Notes: a model not told the origin generated them from the letters alone. 64,000 bases of DNA from Gracilibacillus halophilus YIM-C55.5 (GCF_000359605.1 NZ_APML01000007.1:1-64000), one strand, 5' to 3'. Positions 44,960 through 54,753 are shown, numbered from the stretch's first letter. A program made the numbers and translations.

Positions 44960-46981
44960 TTATAACGAAAATTTCTTAACAAGATCTTCTAAATTATTCG
45001 CCATATCAGATAATTGTTGTGTAACAGAATTTATTTCCTCCATTGCTGCCATCTGTTCTTCAGCAGAAGCAGATGTTGTATGTGCACTATCTGCAGCTAA
45101 TTTCGTCACTTTCTCTAATTCGTTTACGTTATCAGTGACTTGTTTTGTACCTGCTGAAATCTGTTCACTAATACTGGAGATTTCCTGAACTTGCTCAACA
45201 ATTTGTGTTGTTGAGTTCTCAATACTTTCAAAAGCCTCGTCAGCCTCTTCACTAATTTTCATACCTTGACTTAACTGGTGATGCACATTACCTTGCATCG
45301 TTTCGGTTGTCTTGTCCACAATATGAATCATCTTCTTGATCGTCTCATTAATCCCGTCTGCTACTTCTTTTGACTGGTCAGATAGCTTGAGAATCTCATT
45401 TGCGACAACTGCGAAACCTTTGCCGTATTCACCGGAACGCGCTGCTTCAATGGATGCATTTAAGCTTAACAAATTGGTTTGTTCTGCAATATCGCCAATC
45501 GCGCTATTCATTTTGATTGCTTCATTTGAAAGGTCAGATAACTGTTGAATCATGTCTGAAGACTCTTGTACGGCACCTTGAATTTGATTCATCTGTTCTC
45601 TTACATTGGTCACTGTCTGACTGCCATGACCCACATTTTGTTCGGCCTGGTTCACTGTATCTGCAATCACTTGAACCGAATCCGTAATCGACTGCATACC
45701 TGTTGCCATTTCATTTACTGCTTCAGATGTTTTCTCTGTTGCTTCTGCTCCGCTTGAGGCGGTTTCAGCAGTTTCTTGGATCGTATTGACGACTTCCTCA
45801 ACCGATTTTGTCGTCTCATCCGTGCTTTCTTTAATCGATTTTGATGTGCTCGTTAATACCGACGAACTCTCTTTTACTTCTTTTACAACTGTGCGTAATG
45901 AACCGGTCATTTCATTAAAGTCTTCTGCTAATTGCCCTACTTCATCATGACGTTTCACTTCGACTTGTTCATTCAAATGACCATCACGAACATTTCGAAC
46001 ACTTTCACCTAGTTCTCTTATTGGCACTAAGACCGTCCGTAACGTGGCAATAAGTAATAGAACACCGAGTACTGCTGAGATTGCAAGTACAATTAATACG
46101 ATTTTTAATATTGGTGCAGCTGCTACGTTATAGTCATCTAGTGCGATTAAACCGGTGATCGTCCACCCAGTCGTTGACTCTGTCGTTTCATAAAGTTCTG
46201 TTGGCATGGTGATTTGAACTTCACTTACCCTAACCTCTCCATCTTCAGTTGGTTCACCACTCGCTATCGCAAAGTTATCCCCTTGCTGAATCTCTCCACT
46301 ATCAAATATAAAACCCGTACCCGTTACGATGTTTCCATTATTATCTAATATCGCCATAGTACCTGTATCACCTAATTGAGTGGTTTGTACAGCTTGTGCT
46401 AGCGGTGCTAAATTAACCGTCAATTGTACAACACCTTGTTGGTTCGGTAATGGCTTAGATAAACGAACTGCCCACTTGTTTGTCGAATGACTCTGAACTA
46501 CATTAGAGATAGCTACGTCCCCATCAGTTTCAGTCGCATTTGTATACCAATTAGCCTCAGTAGGATCAAATGTTTCTTCATCGTTTGTCGGTGTTCCTAC
46601 ATATGTACCATCTTGCAATGCAACGGTTGTTGATAAAATGTCCTCATTACTCGTCACATAATAATCCATTAATGATGTGATATCCACTTCATCATCTGGT
46701 ATTGAATACATGCTAAGACTATCTGTTAATACATTTAAATTCTTTGTAGCCATATTAATAAATTGTTCTGTATTACTTTCAACAAGAGTAAGACTCGATT
46801 TCGCCCCATTTGAAATTTGATTATGGACTTCATCTTTAGCGGTTACATAGGAAAAATAACCTATTATGGTACTTGGAATAATTAATATGGCTAAAAAAGC
46901 AACCATTAATTTTGTTCGTAATAGCCCTTTCTGTTGTTTAATGACCTGCCACCATTTTTTCGGATTCCATTGAAATTTCAC
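44960..46981 (-). CDS. Methyl-accepting chemotaxis protein
   Basis: 673 residues. First helix about 24-45, an extracellular double-Cache sensor (about 50-295, with [20 protein letters not shown]), second helix about 297-320, HAMP (about 320-375), and a long cytoplasmic coiled coil whose tip [19 protein letters not shown] is the conserved CheA/CheW contact. B. subtilis McpA/B type. dCache receptors often bind amino acids or carboxylates; the ligand is unknown. GTG start at 46981 with GAGGGTG 7 bases upstream. It implies a motile host. Confidence 0.92.
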   Translation of the reverse strand: MKFQWNPKKWWQVIKQQKGLLRTKLMVAFLAILIIPSTIIGYFSYVTAKDEVHNQISNGAKSSLTLVESNTEQFINMATKNLNVLTDSLSMYSIPDDEVDITSLMDYYVTSNEDILSTTVALQDGTYVGTPTNDEETFDPTEANWYTNATETDGDVAISNVVQSHSTNKWAVRLSKPLPNQQGVVQLTVNLAPLAQAVQTTQLGDTGTMAILDNNGNIVTGTGFIFDSGEIQQGDNFAIASGEPTEDGEVRVSEVQITMPTELYETTESTTGWTITGLIALDDYNVAAAPILKIVLIVLAISAVLGVLLLIATLRTVLVPIRELGESVRNVRDGHLNEQVEVKRHDEVGQLAEDFNEMTGSLRTVVKEVKESSSVLTSTSKSIKESTDETTKSVEEVVNTIQETAETASSGAEATEKTSEAVNEMATGMQSITDSVQVIADTVNQAEQNVGHGSQTVTNVREQMNQIQGAVQESSDMIQQLSDLSNEAIKMNSAIGDIAEQTNLLSLNASIEAARSGEYGKGFAVVANEILKLSDQSKEVADGINETIKKMIHIVDKTTETMQGNVHHQLSQGMKISEEADEAFESIENSTTQIVEQVQEISSISEQISAGTKQVTDNVNELEKVTKLAADSAHTTSASAEEQMAAMEEINSVTQQLSDMANNLEDLVKKFSL

Positions 46982-47149
46982 TTGATCACACCCTCTTGAT
47001 GATTCTTTTATACTATAACTACACACCTATGTATCGACATAATTTTCCGAATCTTTAATCATTTACAAAAGTTTCACGCTTTCTAGGTGCCAAAAATATA
47101 TAATTCTAGTAAACTAGATATAGTTGTGATCATAGGGGGACAAACCATA

Positions 47150-48100
47150 ATGGTATTTGCTATTTTTCTGACCGCGGCCATTATCGTCATTTTTGCTGCG
47201 ATCCAATTAAATAAATACGGTGATGTGATTAACCAAAAATCAACTTGGAATGGAGCAATGGTGGGAACATTTCTGATCGGTGGCGCAACAAGCCTACCCG
47301 AGTTAACGACTAGTCTAACAGCGGTCTATATTGATAACCCAGACATCGCTGTTGGTAATATGCTCGGAAGTAATGTATTCAACATTTTAATTTTAATGGC
47401 GTTTGACTTTATTTATCGGCAAAGAAAAGTCTTCAATCAAATTGAGGTAAGCTCCCATTTACCGATTGCCAATACGGGATTTGCAATGACTGGCTTACTC
47501 GTTGTTGCGATATTATGGGATCACTCACCCAGCTTTCTATCAGTTGGTGGCGAGATGTATTTGCTGATTTTCATTTATTTAATAGTCATGAAAAAGCTAG
47601 ATGGCGAAGAGGAGGAAGTCGAACAGACATCTTCACTATCGTTAAAACAAGGAATCTTTCGTTTTACTTTAGCAGCTCTCACCGTTTTTATAGCAGGTAG
47701 CGTGCTAACGATTACGGGTGATATGATTGCACAACAAACAGGAATGAACGCAAGCTTTGTCGGTAGCTTTTTAATCGCTGCATCGACCTCTTTACCAGAG
47801 TTAGTAACTGTTCTTGCTGCTTTTCAAATGATGAAGTATTCTTTAGCGATCGGTTCGATTTTAGGTAGCAATATTTTCAACCTACAACTTCTCGTCGTCA
47901 CTGATATATTCTACCGCGAAGCATCGATTCTCAATGCTTCTAGTACGTCGAACCTAACAACCGCATTACTAGGACTGGCTATGATGGCTCTAACCATTTA
48001 TATATTATTACGTCCATCAGTCAAACGGATGATTACGTATGCTCTGCCGTCTGCGGCCACAATTATCTTGTATTTTATCGCATCTTACGTCATGTTTTAA
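47150..48100 (+). CDS. Sodium/calcium exchanger (CaCA) family protein
   Basis: 316 residues, about ten membrane helices in two inverted halves, each with the alpha-repeat motif: GGATSLPELTTS near residue 45 and AASTSLPELVTVL near 218, each followed by GNMLGSNVFN and GSILGSNIFN. These are the ion-binding acidic motifs of YrbG-type antiporters. The ATG at 47150 has AGGGGG about 10 bases upstream. A lone gene, possibly serving Ca2+ or Na+ homeostasis in a saline niche. Confidence 0.88.
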   Translation: MVFAIFLTAAIIVIFAAIQLNKYGDVINQKSTWNGAMVGTFLIGGATSLPELTTSLTAVYIDNPDIAVGNMLGSNVFNILILMAFDFIYRQRKVFNQIEVSSHLPIANTGFAMTGLLVVAILWDHSPSFLSVGGEMYLLIFIYLIVMKKLDGEEEEVEQTSSLSLKQGIFRFTLAALTVFIAGSVLTITGDMIAQQTGMNASFVGSFLIAASTSLPELVTVLAAFQMMKYSLAIGSILGSNIFNLQLLVVTDIFYREASILNASSTSNLTTALLGLAMMALTIYILLRPSVKRMITYALPSAATIILYFIASYVMF

Positions 48101-48137
48101 GTAAAGACTGAAAATGGATCTTACGGAGGGAATATTT

Positions 48138-48554
48138 ATGAATAAGGAACTCGACCACATTGGTGTAGCCGTACGTGATTTAGACGGTAGCATCGATTTT
48201 TATACAAATATATTAGGTGGAACGTTGATTGACCGGTATCGAAGTGAAGCAACGGGTGTCGAAAGTGAAATTGCAATCATTGATATTAATGGCACGCGAA
48301 CAGAACTCTTGTTGCCAACTAATAATACAACATCTCCCATTGCCCGATTTATCAAACAAAAAGGAAAAGGCGTCCACCATATTGCTTATCACGTAGACGA
48401 TTTGGATCAAGCATTAAAGGAGTTACAAGCAGAAGGCATTCGTGTCATGAAAGATACCTTACGAACCAATAAGCACGGTAGACGACTCATTTATTTAAAT
48501 CCTGCTGACACCGAAGGTACCATCATTGAATATTGTGATTATCCATCACTGTAA
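48138..48554 (+). CDS. mce: Methylmalonyl-CoA epimerase-like VOC protein
   Basis: 138 residues. LDHIGVAVRDLDGSIDFYTN at the N-terminus (metal His), ELLLPTNNTTSPIARFI, GVHHIAYHVDDLDQAL near 75 (second His) and TEGTIIEYCDY at the end (metal Glu) match methylmalonyl-CoA epimerases. It would interconvert R and S forms in propionyl-CoA metabolism; the mutase and carboxylase genes are not in the window, so another VOC activity remains possible. GGAGGG 8 bases before the ATG. It ends at a 20-bp tandem repeat array. Confidence 0.82.
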   Translation: MNKELDHIGVAVRDLDGSIDFYTNILGGTLIDRYRSEATGVESEIAIIDINGTRTELLLPTNNTTSPIARFIKQKGKGVHHIAYHVDDLDQALKELQAEGIRVMKDTLRTNKHGRRLIYLNPADTEGTIIEYCDYPSL

Positions 48555-48712
48555 ACGATAAGAATTCTGGCCCTCAAGCCAGAATTCTTACACTCACGCC
48601 AGAATCATTTGAATCAAGCGAGAATTATACCACTCAGGCCAGATATCTTTTCTTCAGGCTAGAATTACAGACTTCAATCCAAATATATCCAAACGAGACT
48701 AAATATACTTAA
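48553..48712. repeat. Tandem array with an exact 20-bp period, seven to eight degenerate units
   Basis: Units of the form YTCARGCCAGAATT plus 6 variable bases start at 48573, 48593, 48613, 48633, 48653, 48673 and 48693, with a partial earlier one at 48553. Conservation fades toward the right. The first units also form a perfect 12-bp hairpin (48560-48571 with 48578-48589, AAGAATTCTGGC/GCCAGAATTCTT). The array lies between two convergent genes and no frame encodes a convincing peptide. Confidence 0.85.
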
Positions 48713-48733
48713 AAAACACGAAAACACACTATT

Positions 48734-50176
48734 TTATTTACTTTCTAAATAGTGATCATAAAATATATCTACCTGTTTAAATATGTCTTGTATTTGGCTT
48801 CTAGACGTAAAAGGGTTAAGTAACACTGCCCTTAACCATCTCTCTCCACGATACAACGGAAGTGATACAAAGGTATGCGAGGCATCTAACAGTTGTTGTT
48901 GCAATTCTCGATTCCAATCATCCCATTTTTCCTTGGGCAAATAAGCTGGTTCTCCTCGAAAACAACAAATATTCGTTTCTGGCTCAGCCTGAAGCACCAA
49001 AAAAGAACGTTTGCGTACTTCTTCGGTAAATATCTTTGTGAACCGATAACCTTGATCAATGAGTTGTTGATAACCATTTAACCCAATATATTGTAATGAT
49101 AACCATAACTTCACGATATCAGCATGCCGCGTTCCTTGCACATTAATTTCACCAAGGTTTGTAAATGCCACCTCATTCATATAAGGAGCTGATATACGAA
49201 AGTCACCTTCCAATACTTGTCGATCTTTAAACAAAACCATTGCGCACGTTTTCGCGATATACATCCATTTTTGAGGATTAAATGTAATTGAATCAGCCTG
49301 TGCAATACCTTTCAAGCGATGTCTTTCGAGATCAGAAAAAACAAGCGCACCTCCATACGCTGCATCTACATGAAGCCACAATTGATACTTATCCGCCAAT
49401 TGAGAAATATCGAAAATCGGATCAATATTACCTGTCACTGTCGTTCCTGCTGTTGCTACAATTGCAAATGGACGTTTTCCTTGATCATATGCTCGCTCAA
49501 TTTGAAGCTCTAAATCATGAACGTCTAATTTTGAGTGGTCATTGGTTTTAACAGAGATGACCGCTGATGTACCCAGTCCTAAAAGCATACAAGCTTTTTG
49601 AATCGACGCATGACAAACGTCAGATGCAAAAATAACCGGTTTTCCTTTAATCTCGGTTAGACCATTTTCCATTACTGAAAATGCTTGATTACGAGCAACA
49701 GCCAGTGCCTCTAAATTTGCCAAGGTGCCACCGCTTACCATCACGCCACCTGCCTGTTCGTTATATCCAAACATTTGCCCAATCACTTCAAGAACATGCA
49801 CTTCCAAACGCGACAAGAACGGCGACATTTCGAGACTCAGCATATTGTTATTCAGAAATGTACTAACCAATTCCCCAAGGCAGGAAACAAAAGTCGGAAT
49901 GGAATCCATATGTCCAATATATCGAGGATGATTCGGATTCATTGAACAATCTATCAACTCTTGAATCTGATGAATCAGTTCTCGATTTGATACACCTTCT
50001 CCCGAAATTGATGGTATTTCAAAATCACTTTCCTTAGGCAATGGAGGATATTCCGTGACAGAGCTAGCATAATCAAGAACTTTATCCATAATAGATTCAG
50101 CTAATTGTCGGACTTCTTCTTTATTTTCACCTTCTGGATGTATGAATGCTTCCTTAGGCCAACGTAAATCATCCAT
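48734..50176 (-). CDS. Group II PLP-dependent amino-acid decarboxylase
   Basis: 480 residues. GVMVSGGTLANLEALAVAR near 140, WLHVDAAYGGALVF near 268 (the Asp binds the pyridine nitrogen), and the Schiff-base lysine in NPQKWMYIAKTCAMVLF near 300 define the aromatic-L-amino-acid/glutamate/diaminobutyrate decarboxylase group. The substrate is not decidable from motifs; L-2,4-diaminobutyrate, tyrosine and aspartate enzymes all look like this. ATG at 50176 with GGAG 9 bases upstream; the in-frame ATG at 50191 contains that site. Confidence 0.86.
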   Translation of the reverse strand: MDDLRWPKEAFIHPEGENKEEVRQLAESIMDKVLDYASSVTEYPPLPKESDFEIPSISGEGVSNRELIHQIQELIDCSMNPNHPRYIGHMDSIPTFVSCLGELVSTFLNNNMLSLEMSPFLSRLEVHVLEVIGQMFGYNEQAGGVMVSGGTLANLEALAVARNQAFSVMENGLTEIKGKPVIFASDVCHASIQKACMLLGLGTSAVISVKTNDHSKLDVHDLELQIERAYDQGKRPFAIVATAGTTVTGNIDPIFDISQLADKYQLWLHVDAAYGGALVFSDLERHRLKGIAQADSITFNPQKWMYIAKTCAMVLFKDRQVLEGDFRISAPYMNEVAFTNLGEINVQGTRHADIVKLWLSLQYIGLNGYQQLIDQGYRFTKIFTEEVRKRSFLVLQAEPETNICCFRGEPAYLPKEKWDDWNRELQQQLLDASHTFVSLPLYRGERWLRAVLLNPFTSRSQIQDIFKQVDIFYDHYLESK

Positions 50177-50268
50177 TTCTCTACACTCCATAGTTATAAT
50201 TGAATTGCTTTAGTGACTATTTCTACTTCTATGTATAAAATTCCTTCTTCACAAATGTATGAGAATAT

Positions 50269-50298
50269 GAAAAGGATAGGGACATCCCCATCCTTACA
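50269..50298 (-). terminator. Terminator of the DUF2935 gene
   Basis: AAGGATGGGGA / TCCCTATCCTT foldback then TTTTC on the minus strand, immediately after the stop. Confidence 0.65.
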
Positions 50299-50301
50299 AA
50301 A

Positions 50302-51075
50302 TTACGTTTCTGCAGCACGTTTGGATTCAGCCAATTTCATCAAATAATATTGTTCTTCTCGCGCCATATGATCTGCCATCGATGCCGAAAATGTCCCTAA
50401 TACTTCGGCCGTTAACTCCATTTCCTCTAATTCATTTAAAAAGGTCTTAAATAAACCCAATTCAATCTCTATATCGTTATTAAATTTGTTCAATGCCGGG
50501 AACGATGTCACATTGGTTCGTAAATAACCCGTCAATTCGATGGCTTTTAAATAAAACTGGTCAAAGTGTTTCGTGAATTCACGGCTTTTCTTTTTTAGTC
50601 GTTTCTCCACACCATCTAACCGATCGTTAATCGCACCAGCATGACCAGAGGCATCTACCAGCCATACAAGATGATGATGTAATTCATGAAAAATAGGTGG
50701 AATTTCTCCTTCTTTCAAATAGTCAATAATTCGTAAGTATTCTTCTAACTCATTGACCATATGATTTACGAATGTCGGACTCAAATGAATCGGCATCTGC
50801 CCCGTAATATGACGTTTAATTAATGATAATTTAAACTGTCGAAATTGTTGTGTGACCTTTTCTATCTTTTTCGAAAAAGAAATCGCATGGGATTCGGTCA
50901 TATCTTTAACTTGATTCAAAAACTGATCATACTGTGAAATAAAGTGTTTTGCCGTCTCGATATCATTCTTAGCTGATGGATAAAGAGAATCATGAATGAA
51001 ACGTGCGTGATCACCAAGTATCTGCAGCCAAAATTGATGTTCAAAAACAGCACTATCTACATAATTCGCTTGCAA
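50302..51075 (-). CDS. DUF2935 family helical protein
   Basis: 257 residues from a TTG start at 51075, with AAAGGGGG about 10 bases upstream; the 62 residues encoded before it in frame look non-coding. Two similar halves, each a four-helix bundle beginning with FEHQFWLQILGDHARFIHD and FHELHHHLVWLVDASGHAGA, with conserved His/Glu that could bind metal as in hemerythrin or ferritin-like folds. Function unknown. It follows a CotF-type spore coat gene, but a strong terminator stands between them. Confidence 0.78.
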   Translation of the reverse strand: MQANYVDSAVFEHQFWLQILGDHARFIHDSLYPSAKNDIETAKHFISQYDQFLNQVKDMTESHAISFSKKIEKVTQQFRQFKLSLIKRHITGQMPIHLSPTFVNHMVNELEEYLRIIDYLKEGEIPPIFHELHHHLVWLVDASGHAGAINDRLDGVEKRLKKKSREFTKHFDQFYLKAIELTGYLRTNVTSFPALNKFNNDIEIELGLFKTFLNELEEMELTAEVLGTFSASMADHMAREEQYYLMKLAESKRAAET

Positions 51076-51199
51076 AATCGTAGCATCCCCCTTTATACAA
51101 TTCTTCGGTTTATTGTATTCAGTGGGACACAGGAATATTATCGTAAGATTCACAAGCATCACCCATGATGAGGTTTCAACTATCAGCGATTCGATCAAA

Positions 51200-51240
51200 C
51201 AAAAACCCCCAAAACGTGATTTCGTATCAACGCTTGGGGG
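51200..51240 (-). terminator. Terminator of the CotF-type gene
   Basis: CCCCCAAGCG / CGTTTTGGGGG stem on the minus strand followed by TTTTTGTTT. Confidence 0.85.
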
Positions 51241-51270
51241 AGTGAGGCTATATGTGTACAATTGGTTGAC

Positions 51271-51903
51271 TTAATGCATGCGTTGTTGAGGGGCTTTCGC
51301 ATAACCTTGCAACATTGTGTTCATATCCTGTTGGTTCAGCTGTGGTACTTGGTAATAGCCATGTTTATTTTGATATAGGAACAACTCATACCCCATCTCG
51401 ATAACGTTTGGCACACTGTCTCCAATAATTCGACGTAATACTGGATTATTCACTTCCGTTCCGGCCATTGTTAGCGTTGAGGCAAGTGCTTTCATCTGTC
51501 CTAACATAAATGAAGAAAAACATTCGTCAGATAACTCATTTACAGATTGTTTTGGCTTTTTCGGTTGCCCCGGTTGCATGCCATAGGTTACTTCGTTGCT
51601 TTGTTGCATTTTATACTGTTGTGTCGGAACTTTTGGATCTTGCCCTGTTTGAAACGCGTCAATAAGAGTATTATACATTTGTGTCATAAATGATGACTGT
51701 CGTTGAAGAATATCTTTCAATTCTTGATCTTGAATATGCTGATCGTAAAGTTGATACTGCTCCAACGCACCAATTAAATCACCAATTAATTCATGTGCAT
51801 CGAGCATTTCATGCGCACCATGATTATAACTGGTTGACTGATTAGCCATGTTTTGCGGCATTTGTGTACCACCTTGCATTTGATTTTGATTTTGGTTTTG
51901 CAC
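51271..51903 (-). CDS. CotF-domain spore coat protein
   Basis: 210 residues. A Gln/Asn/Met-rich N-terminus (1-25), then the CotF ferritin-like helical domain (LDAHELIGDLIGALEQYQLY; LKDILQRQSSFMTQMYNTLI; FMLGQMKALASTLTMAGTEV) and a Gln-rich C-terminus. CotF-like proteins are in the spore coat or inner spore layers of bacilli. The start is a GTG with AGGAGG 8 bases upstream. Evidence that the host sporulates; expression by a mother-cell sigma factor is expected but not shown. Confidence 0.86.
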   Translation of the reverse strand: MQNQNQNQMQGGTQMPQNMANQSTSYNHGAHEMLDAHELIGDLIGALEQYQLYDQHIQDQELKDILQRQSSFMTQMYNTLIDAFQTGQDPKVPTQQYKMQQSNEVTYGMQPGQPKKPKQSVNELSDECFSSFMLGQMKALASTLTMAGTEVNNPVLRRIIGDSVPNVIEMGYELFLYQNKHGYYQVPQLNQQDMNTMLQGYAKAPQQRMH

Positions 51904-51969
51904 AATGATAACCTCCTGTCATTATTAACATTCACGTATATATTTTCCTTTCTGGCTCGATTTATGTAT

Positions 51970-52006
51970 AAAAAAGTACCGACTTCCTAATAAAAGTCGG
52001 CACTTA
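51970..52006 (-). terminator. Terminator of the LytTR/ABC cluster
   Basis: AGTGCCGACTT / AAGTCGGTACT stem followed by TTTTTT on the minus strand, just after the DUF3021 gene. Confidence 0.85.
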
Positions 52007-52011
52007 AACAG

Positions 52012-52422
52012 TTAATCTTTTTCTGAAAGATGTGCGTTCATAATTTTCTCCAATCGTTTATAATACAAATAGTGTCCGAACCAAAAGACCACATAAATCA
52101 GAACAAACATGATACTGGTCCAAAACACGGAAGAAAACGTTAAGGATACCCAACCAGCTGATAATGCAATCATGTAGTAAAAGCTAATCGACAGGACAAA
52201 ATGTGTGACCGTCTGCTTCAAAATACTCCAGTCATTATCACCAAAAATAAAGGACGCCAATCCAAAATAGATACCAAGAAGAAGGGAATACAACATATGC
52301 GACCAAATTTGTGACACAGAGGTCTCCGTTTCCGTAAAATGTAGAATGGTAATAATACTAAATGTAATGAGTCCACTATATGCGATACCTAACATACATC
52401 GTTTGATAGCTTCAACGATCAT
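52012..52422 (-). CDS. DUF3021 family membrane protein
   Basis: 136 residues with four membrane helices, the DUF3021 layout, ending in a basic tail. ATG at 52422 with GGGAGGAG about 8 bases upstream; it overlaps the LytTR gene by 11 bases. DUF3021 proteins are almost always encoded beside LytTR regulators and are thought to modulate them from the membrane (established association, mechanism unknown). Confidence 0.85.
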   Translation of the reverse strand: MIVEAIKRCMLGIAYSGLITFSIITILHFTETETSVSQIWSHMLYSLLLGIYFGLASFIFGDNDWSILKQTVTHFVLSISFYYMIALSAGWVSLTFSSVFWTSIMFVLIYVVFWFGHYLYYKRLEKIMNAHLSEKD

Positions 52423-52873
52423 CGGAATCTCCTCCCATCTGCAATTGGTCTTTGATCGGTACGACAAATTTTCGTGTAATATATTCCTTATTCCCTGAAT
52501 GAAAATAGGCGCAGAGATTGCCGTTAAATGACAATTCAAAACGCGCAATATGGTTCAAATTACCGATGACCGACTTCGAAAAACGCATAAAGCCATATGA
52601 CGCTAACATCTCTTCAACCTCATAAAGCTTACGCCGAATTTCAATATCACGGTTTCCGATACACGCATACACTTTGCGTTGTTCGGCGTAAATATAATCA
52701 ATCTCATGTGGTTCCAAAAGTACAGTTTGCTCCTTTTCAACACCGAACAACCGCTTTTTCTTTTTTCCTTTAATCATCGCGGCAATTTCTTCTAATTCCT
52801 CAGACCATTCATTCGACTGAATCGTGATAGACGGTTCTGAATACTTATCATCAATATCAATCGTCAACTTCAT
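52412..52873 (-). CDS. LytTR-type DNA-binding regulator without receiver domain
   Basis: About 153 residues. The C-terminal 100 residues are a LytTR domain (LLEPHEIDYIYAEQRKVYA; YGFMRFSKSVIGNLNHIARF). The N-terminal 45 residues replace the usual receiver, so it is not a classical response regulator. Two adjacent ATGs (52876, 52873) follow AGGGGG; the second has better spacing. It is the third gene of the ABC-permease-LytTR-DUF3021 operon and probably autoregulates it. Confidence 0.86.
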   Translation of the reverse strand: MKLTIDIDDKYSEPSITIQSNEWSEELEEIAAMIKGKKKKRLFGVEKEQTVLLEPHEIDYIYAEQRKVYACIGNRDIEIRRKLYEVEEMLASYGFMRFSKSVIGNLNHIARFELSFNGNLCAYFHSGNKEYITRKFVVPIKDQLQMGGDSDDR

Positions 52874-52891
52874 CATGAATCCCCCTAGTGA

Positions 52892-53638
52892 CTAACCTTT
52901 TGCACGTTGTAAGAAGCGCGGATAGCTTATAAGTGCTATTATAAAGCCTCCTAAGCCAAAACAAAACAGAATCAATAACGGTTGTAAAAGCCCCATTGCT
53001 TCCATTGTTCCTCCCATCGCTTCTTGTAAGGCTTGATGAGCCCAATACTGTGGCAACAAATGGCTGATTGTTTGTAGCGTCTCTGGCATCACATCAACCG
53101 GTACCCAAAGTCCGCCTAACATCGCACCACCTAATGCAATCACTTGTGTGAAAGCAATCCCCATATTATTTGTTTTTACAATCACACTTAGAGCTAAACC
53201 GAGTCCAGTCACGGTAAATGTCAAAAACAGACTGATTAACAATAACCATAATGGTTGTTTTAATGGGACATCATAGATCAGTTTTCCAAACGATAACAAC
53301 ACAACAATTTGAATAAACACAATATACATATAGGGCACCCATTTTCCTAATAAATAAGCATACGGTGATAATGGTGTGCTCGCTATCCTACTGACGATCC
53401 CTGTATTTCGATCTTTAATAAAGGATTCTGTCATCGATATCATAATAAAAAATAGAAACATCACAGTATAACCTGGTACAATCGACAAAATCACTTGTCG
53501 TTTCTCTTCCCCTCCTGTTCCAGCGGTAAATATCGATATAAATAAAACAGTAAAAATGATCGGCAATAGTAGTGCCCAAAATAACAATCCCCGATCTTGA
53601 AGATTCTTCTTTACCTCCATATGAATCACTGCATTCAT
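52892..53638 (-). CDS. ABC-2 type transporter permease
   Basis: 248 residues, six membrane helices in the ABC-2 pattern, with the SFIKDRNTGIVSRIASTPLS cytoplasmic stretch near residue 68 and GGAMLGGLWVPVDVMPETLQ near 170. It is the channel partner of the ATPase 16 bases upstream; this class exports drugs, peptides or lipids. AAGGAGG stands before the ATG. Confidence 0.87.
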   Translation of the reverse strand: MNAVIHMEVKKNLQDRGLLFWALLLPIIFTVLFISIFTAGTGGEEKRQVILSIVPGYTVMFLFFIMISMTESFIKDRNTGIVSRIASTPLSPYAYLLGKWVPYMYIVFIQIVVLLSFGKLIYDVPLKQPLWLLLISLFLTFTVTGLGLALSVIVKTNNMGIAFTQVIALGGAMLGGLWVPVDVMPETLQTISHLLPQYWAHQALQEAMGGTMEAMGLLQPLLILFCFGLGGFIIALISYPRFLQRAKG

Positions 53639-53654
53639 TAGCGAACCTCCTTTT

Positions 53655-54536
53655 TTAATCTCTTAATTTACTACCCGTTAATGAGAAGAAAATATCTGCT
53701 AACCTCGGTTTCACAAGTTCTAATCGTTCAATTTCACGGTCATTTTCATTCCCAGCTTCAATCACTTTTTTCATCATATCGAGCGGTTGATTTGTAGTGA
53801 TCAGATACCCACCATCTGTTTCACTGATGGCATGATCTTGAGCCATGTGTTCCGGTAAACAATTTCGCCCTTTCACAAAAATAGATGGCACAGCATGTTT
53901 TTCCAATAAGTGATCAATTCGATCATTTTCAACAACCTTTCCTCGATCCATAAAAGCTGTTTCATCACATAATTGCTCAATTTCTTCCATGTAATGACTC
54001 GCATAAATAATCGTATGATTCTCTTGTTTGAATCTCTCAATCATTTGAAAAATGTAGTGTCGTGACTGCGGATCAATACCTACAGTGGGTTCATCCATAA
54101 TGATGAGATCTGGCTGATGCATAATGGCACACCCAATATTGAGCCGACGTTTCATCCCACCCGAGAAAGTTTTTACTTTTTCTTTTCCACGATCGGTGAG
54201 CCCGATTTCAGATAATACTTCATTCATTCGATTCCTTAACGCTTGACCACGAAGTCCATAGAGCTTGCCAAAAAATAATAAATTATCGCGCGCTGTAACT
54301 GTTTCTTCTAGTGCAATTTCTTGCGGAACATATCCAATAGTCATATGACTCGGTGAAAACTGAATCTCACCATGATATTCATGAATGATCGAAGCAATTA
54401 TTTTCATCAATGTCGATTTACCAGCCCCATTCGGACCAACTAACCCATAACAAATACCTTCAGAGACATGAAAAGATACATCACCTAGTACTTGTTGATT
54501 GCCGTAGTATTTCTTAATATTTTTTACTCTAAACAA
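53655..54536 (-). CDS. ABC-2 type transporter ATP-binding protein
   Basis: About 293 residues. Walker A GPNGAGKST near residue 38, Q-loop YVPQEIA, signature FSGGMKRRL, Walker B LIIMDEPTVGIDP and the H-loop YASHYMEEIEQL; a C-terminal regulatory extension follows. Starts are either TTG at 54536 (AGGTGG 5 bases upstream) or GTG at 54545; the first is preferred. First gene of the cluster. A weak Fur-like box lies about 160 bases upstream. Confidence 0.88.
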   Translation of the reverse strand: MFRVKNIKKYYGNQQVLGDVSFHVSEGICYGLVGPNGAGKSTLMKIIASIIHEYHGEIQFSPSHMTIGYVPQEIALEETVTARDNLLFFGKLYGLRGQALRNRMNEVLSEIGLTDRGKEKVKTFSGGMKRRLNIGCAIMHQPDLIIMDEPTVGIDPQSRHYIFQMIERFKQENHTIIYASHYMEEIEQLCDETAFMDRGKVVENDRIDHLLEKHAVPSIFVKGRNCLPEHMAQDHAISETDGGYLITTNQPLDMMKKVIEAGNENDREIERLELVKPRLADIFFSLTGSKLRD

Positions 54537-54694
54537 TCTAACCACCTACCCTTCTTTTCTATCTTGATTATGACATACATTAGATTTGCTTAGTATTGGG
54601 TGATGTACAACAAGTAAATAATTACGTATGAGATGATATATTTATTGTATATGAGCATGATTGGTTAGAACCATTCCCCCTGCTTACCATTGTT

Positions 54695-54709
54695 TGGGAA
54701 TGATTCTCA
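54695..54709. promoter_or_regulatory. Fur-like box, weak
   Basis: TGGGAATGATTCTCA matches 12 of 15 positions of TGATAATNATTATCA. It lies between the divergent ABC cluster and the riboswitch-led gene; either or neither could be its target. Confidence 0.3.
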
Positions 54710-54753
54710 ACTCAGCATTCATTAACAAAAATAATGACCTTTTTCCTATTTAT

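Noticed and set aside
50302-51261. Full 319-codon DUF2935 frame
   Set aside because: The first 62 codons cross the terminator of the CotF gene and look non-coding; TTG at 51075 has a strong ribosome site.
53160-53170. Any tRNA, rRNA or replication origin in the window
   Set aside because: No cloverleaf-like or rRNA sequence and no DnaA-box cluster were recognised anywhere in the 64 kb.
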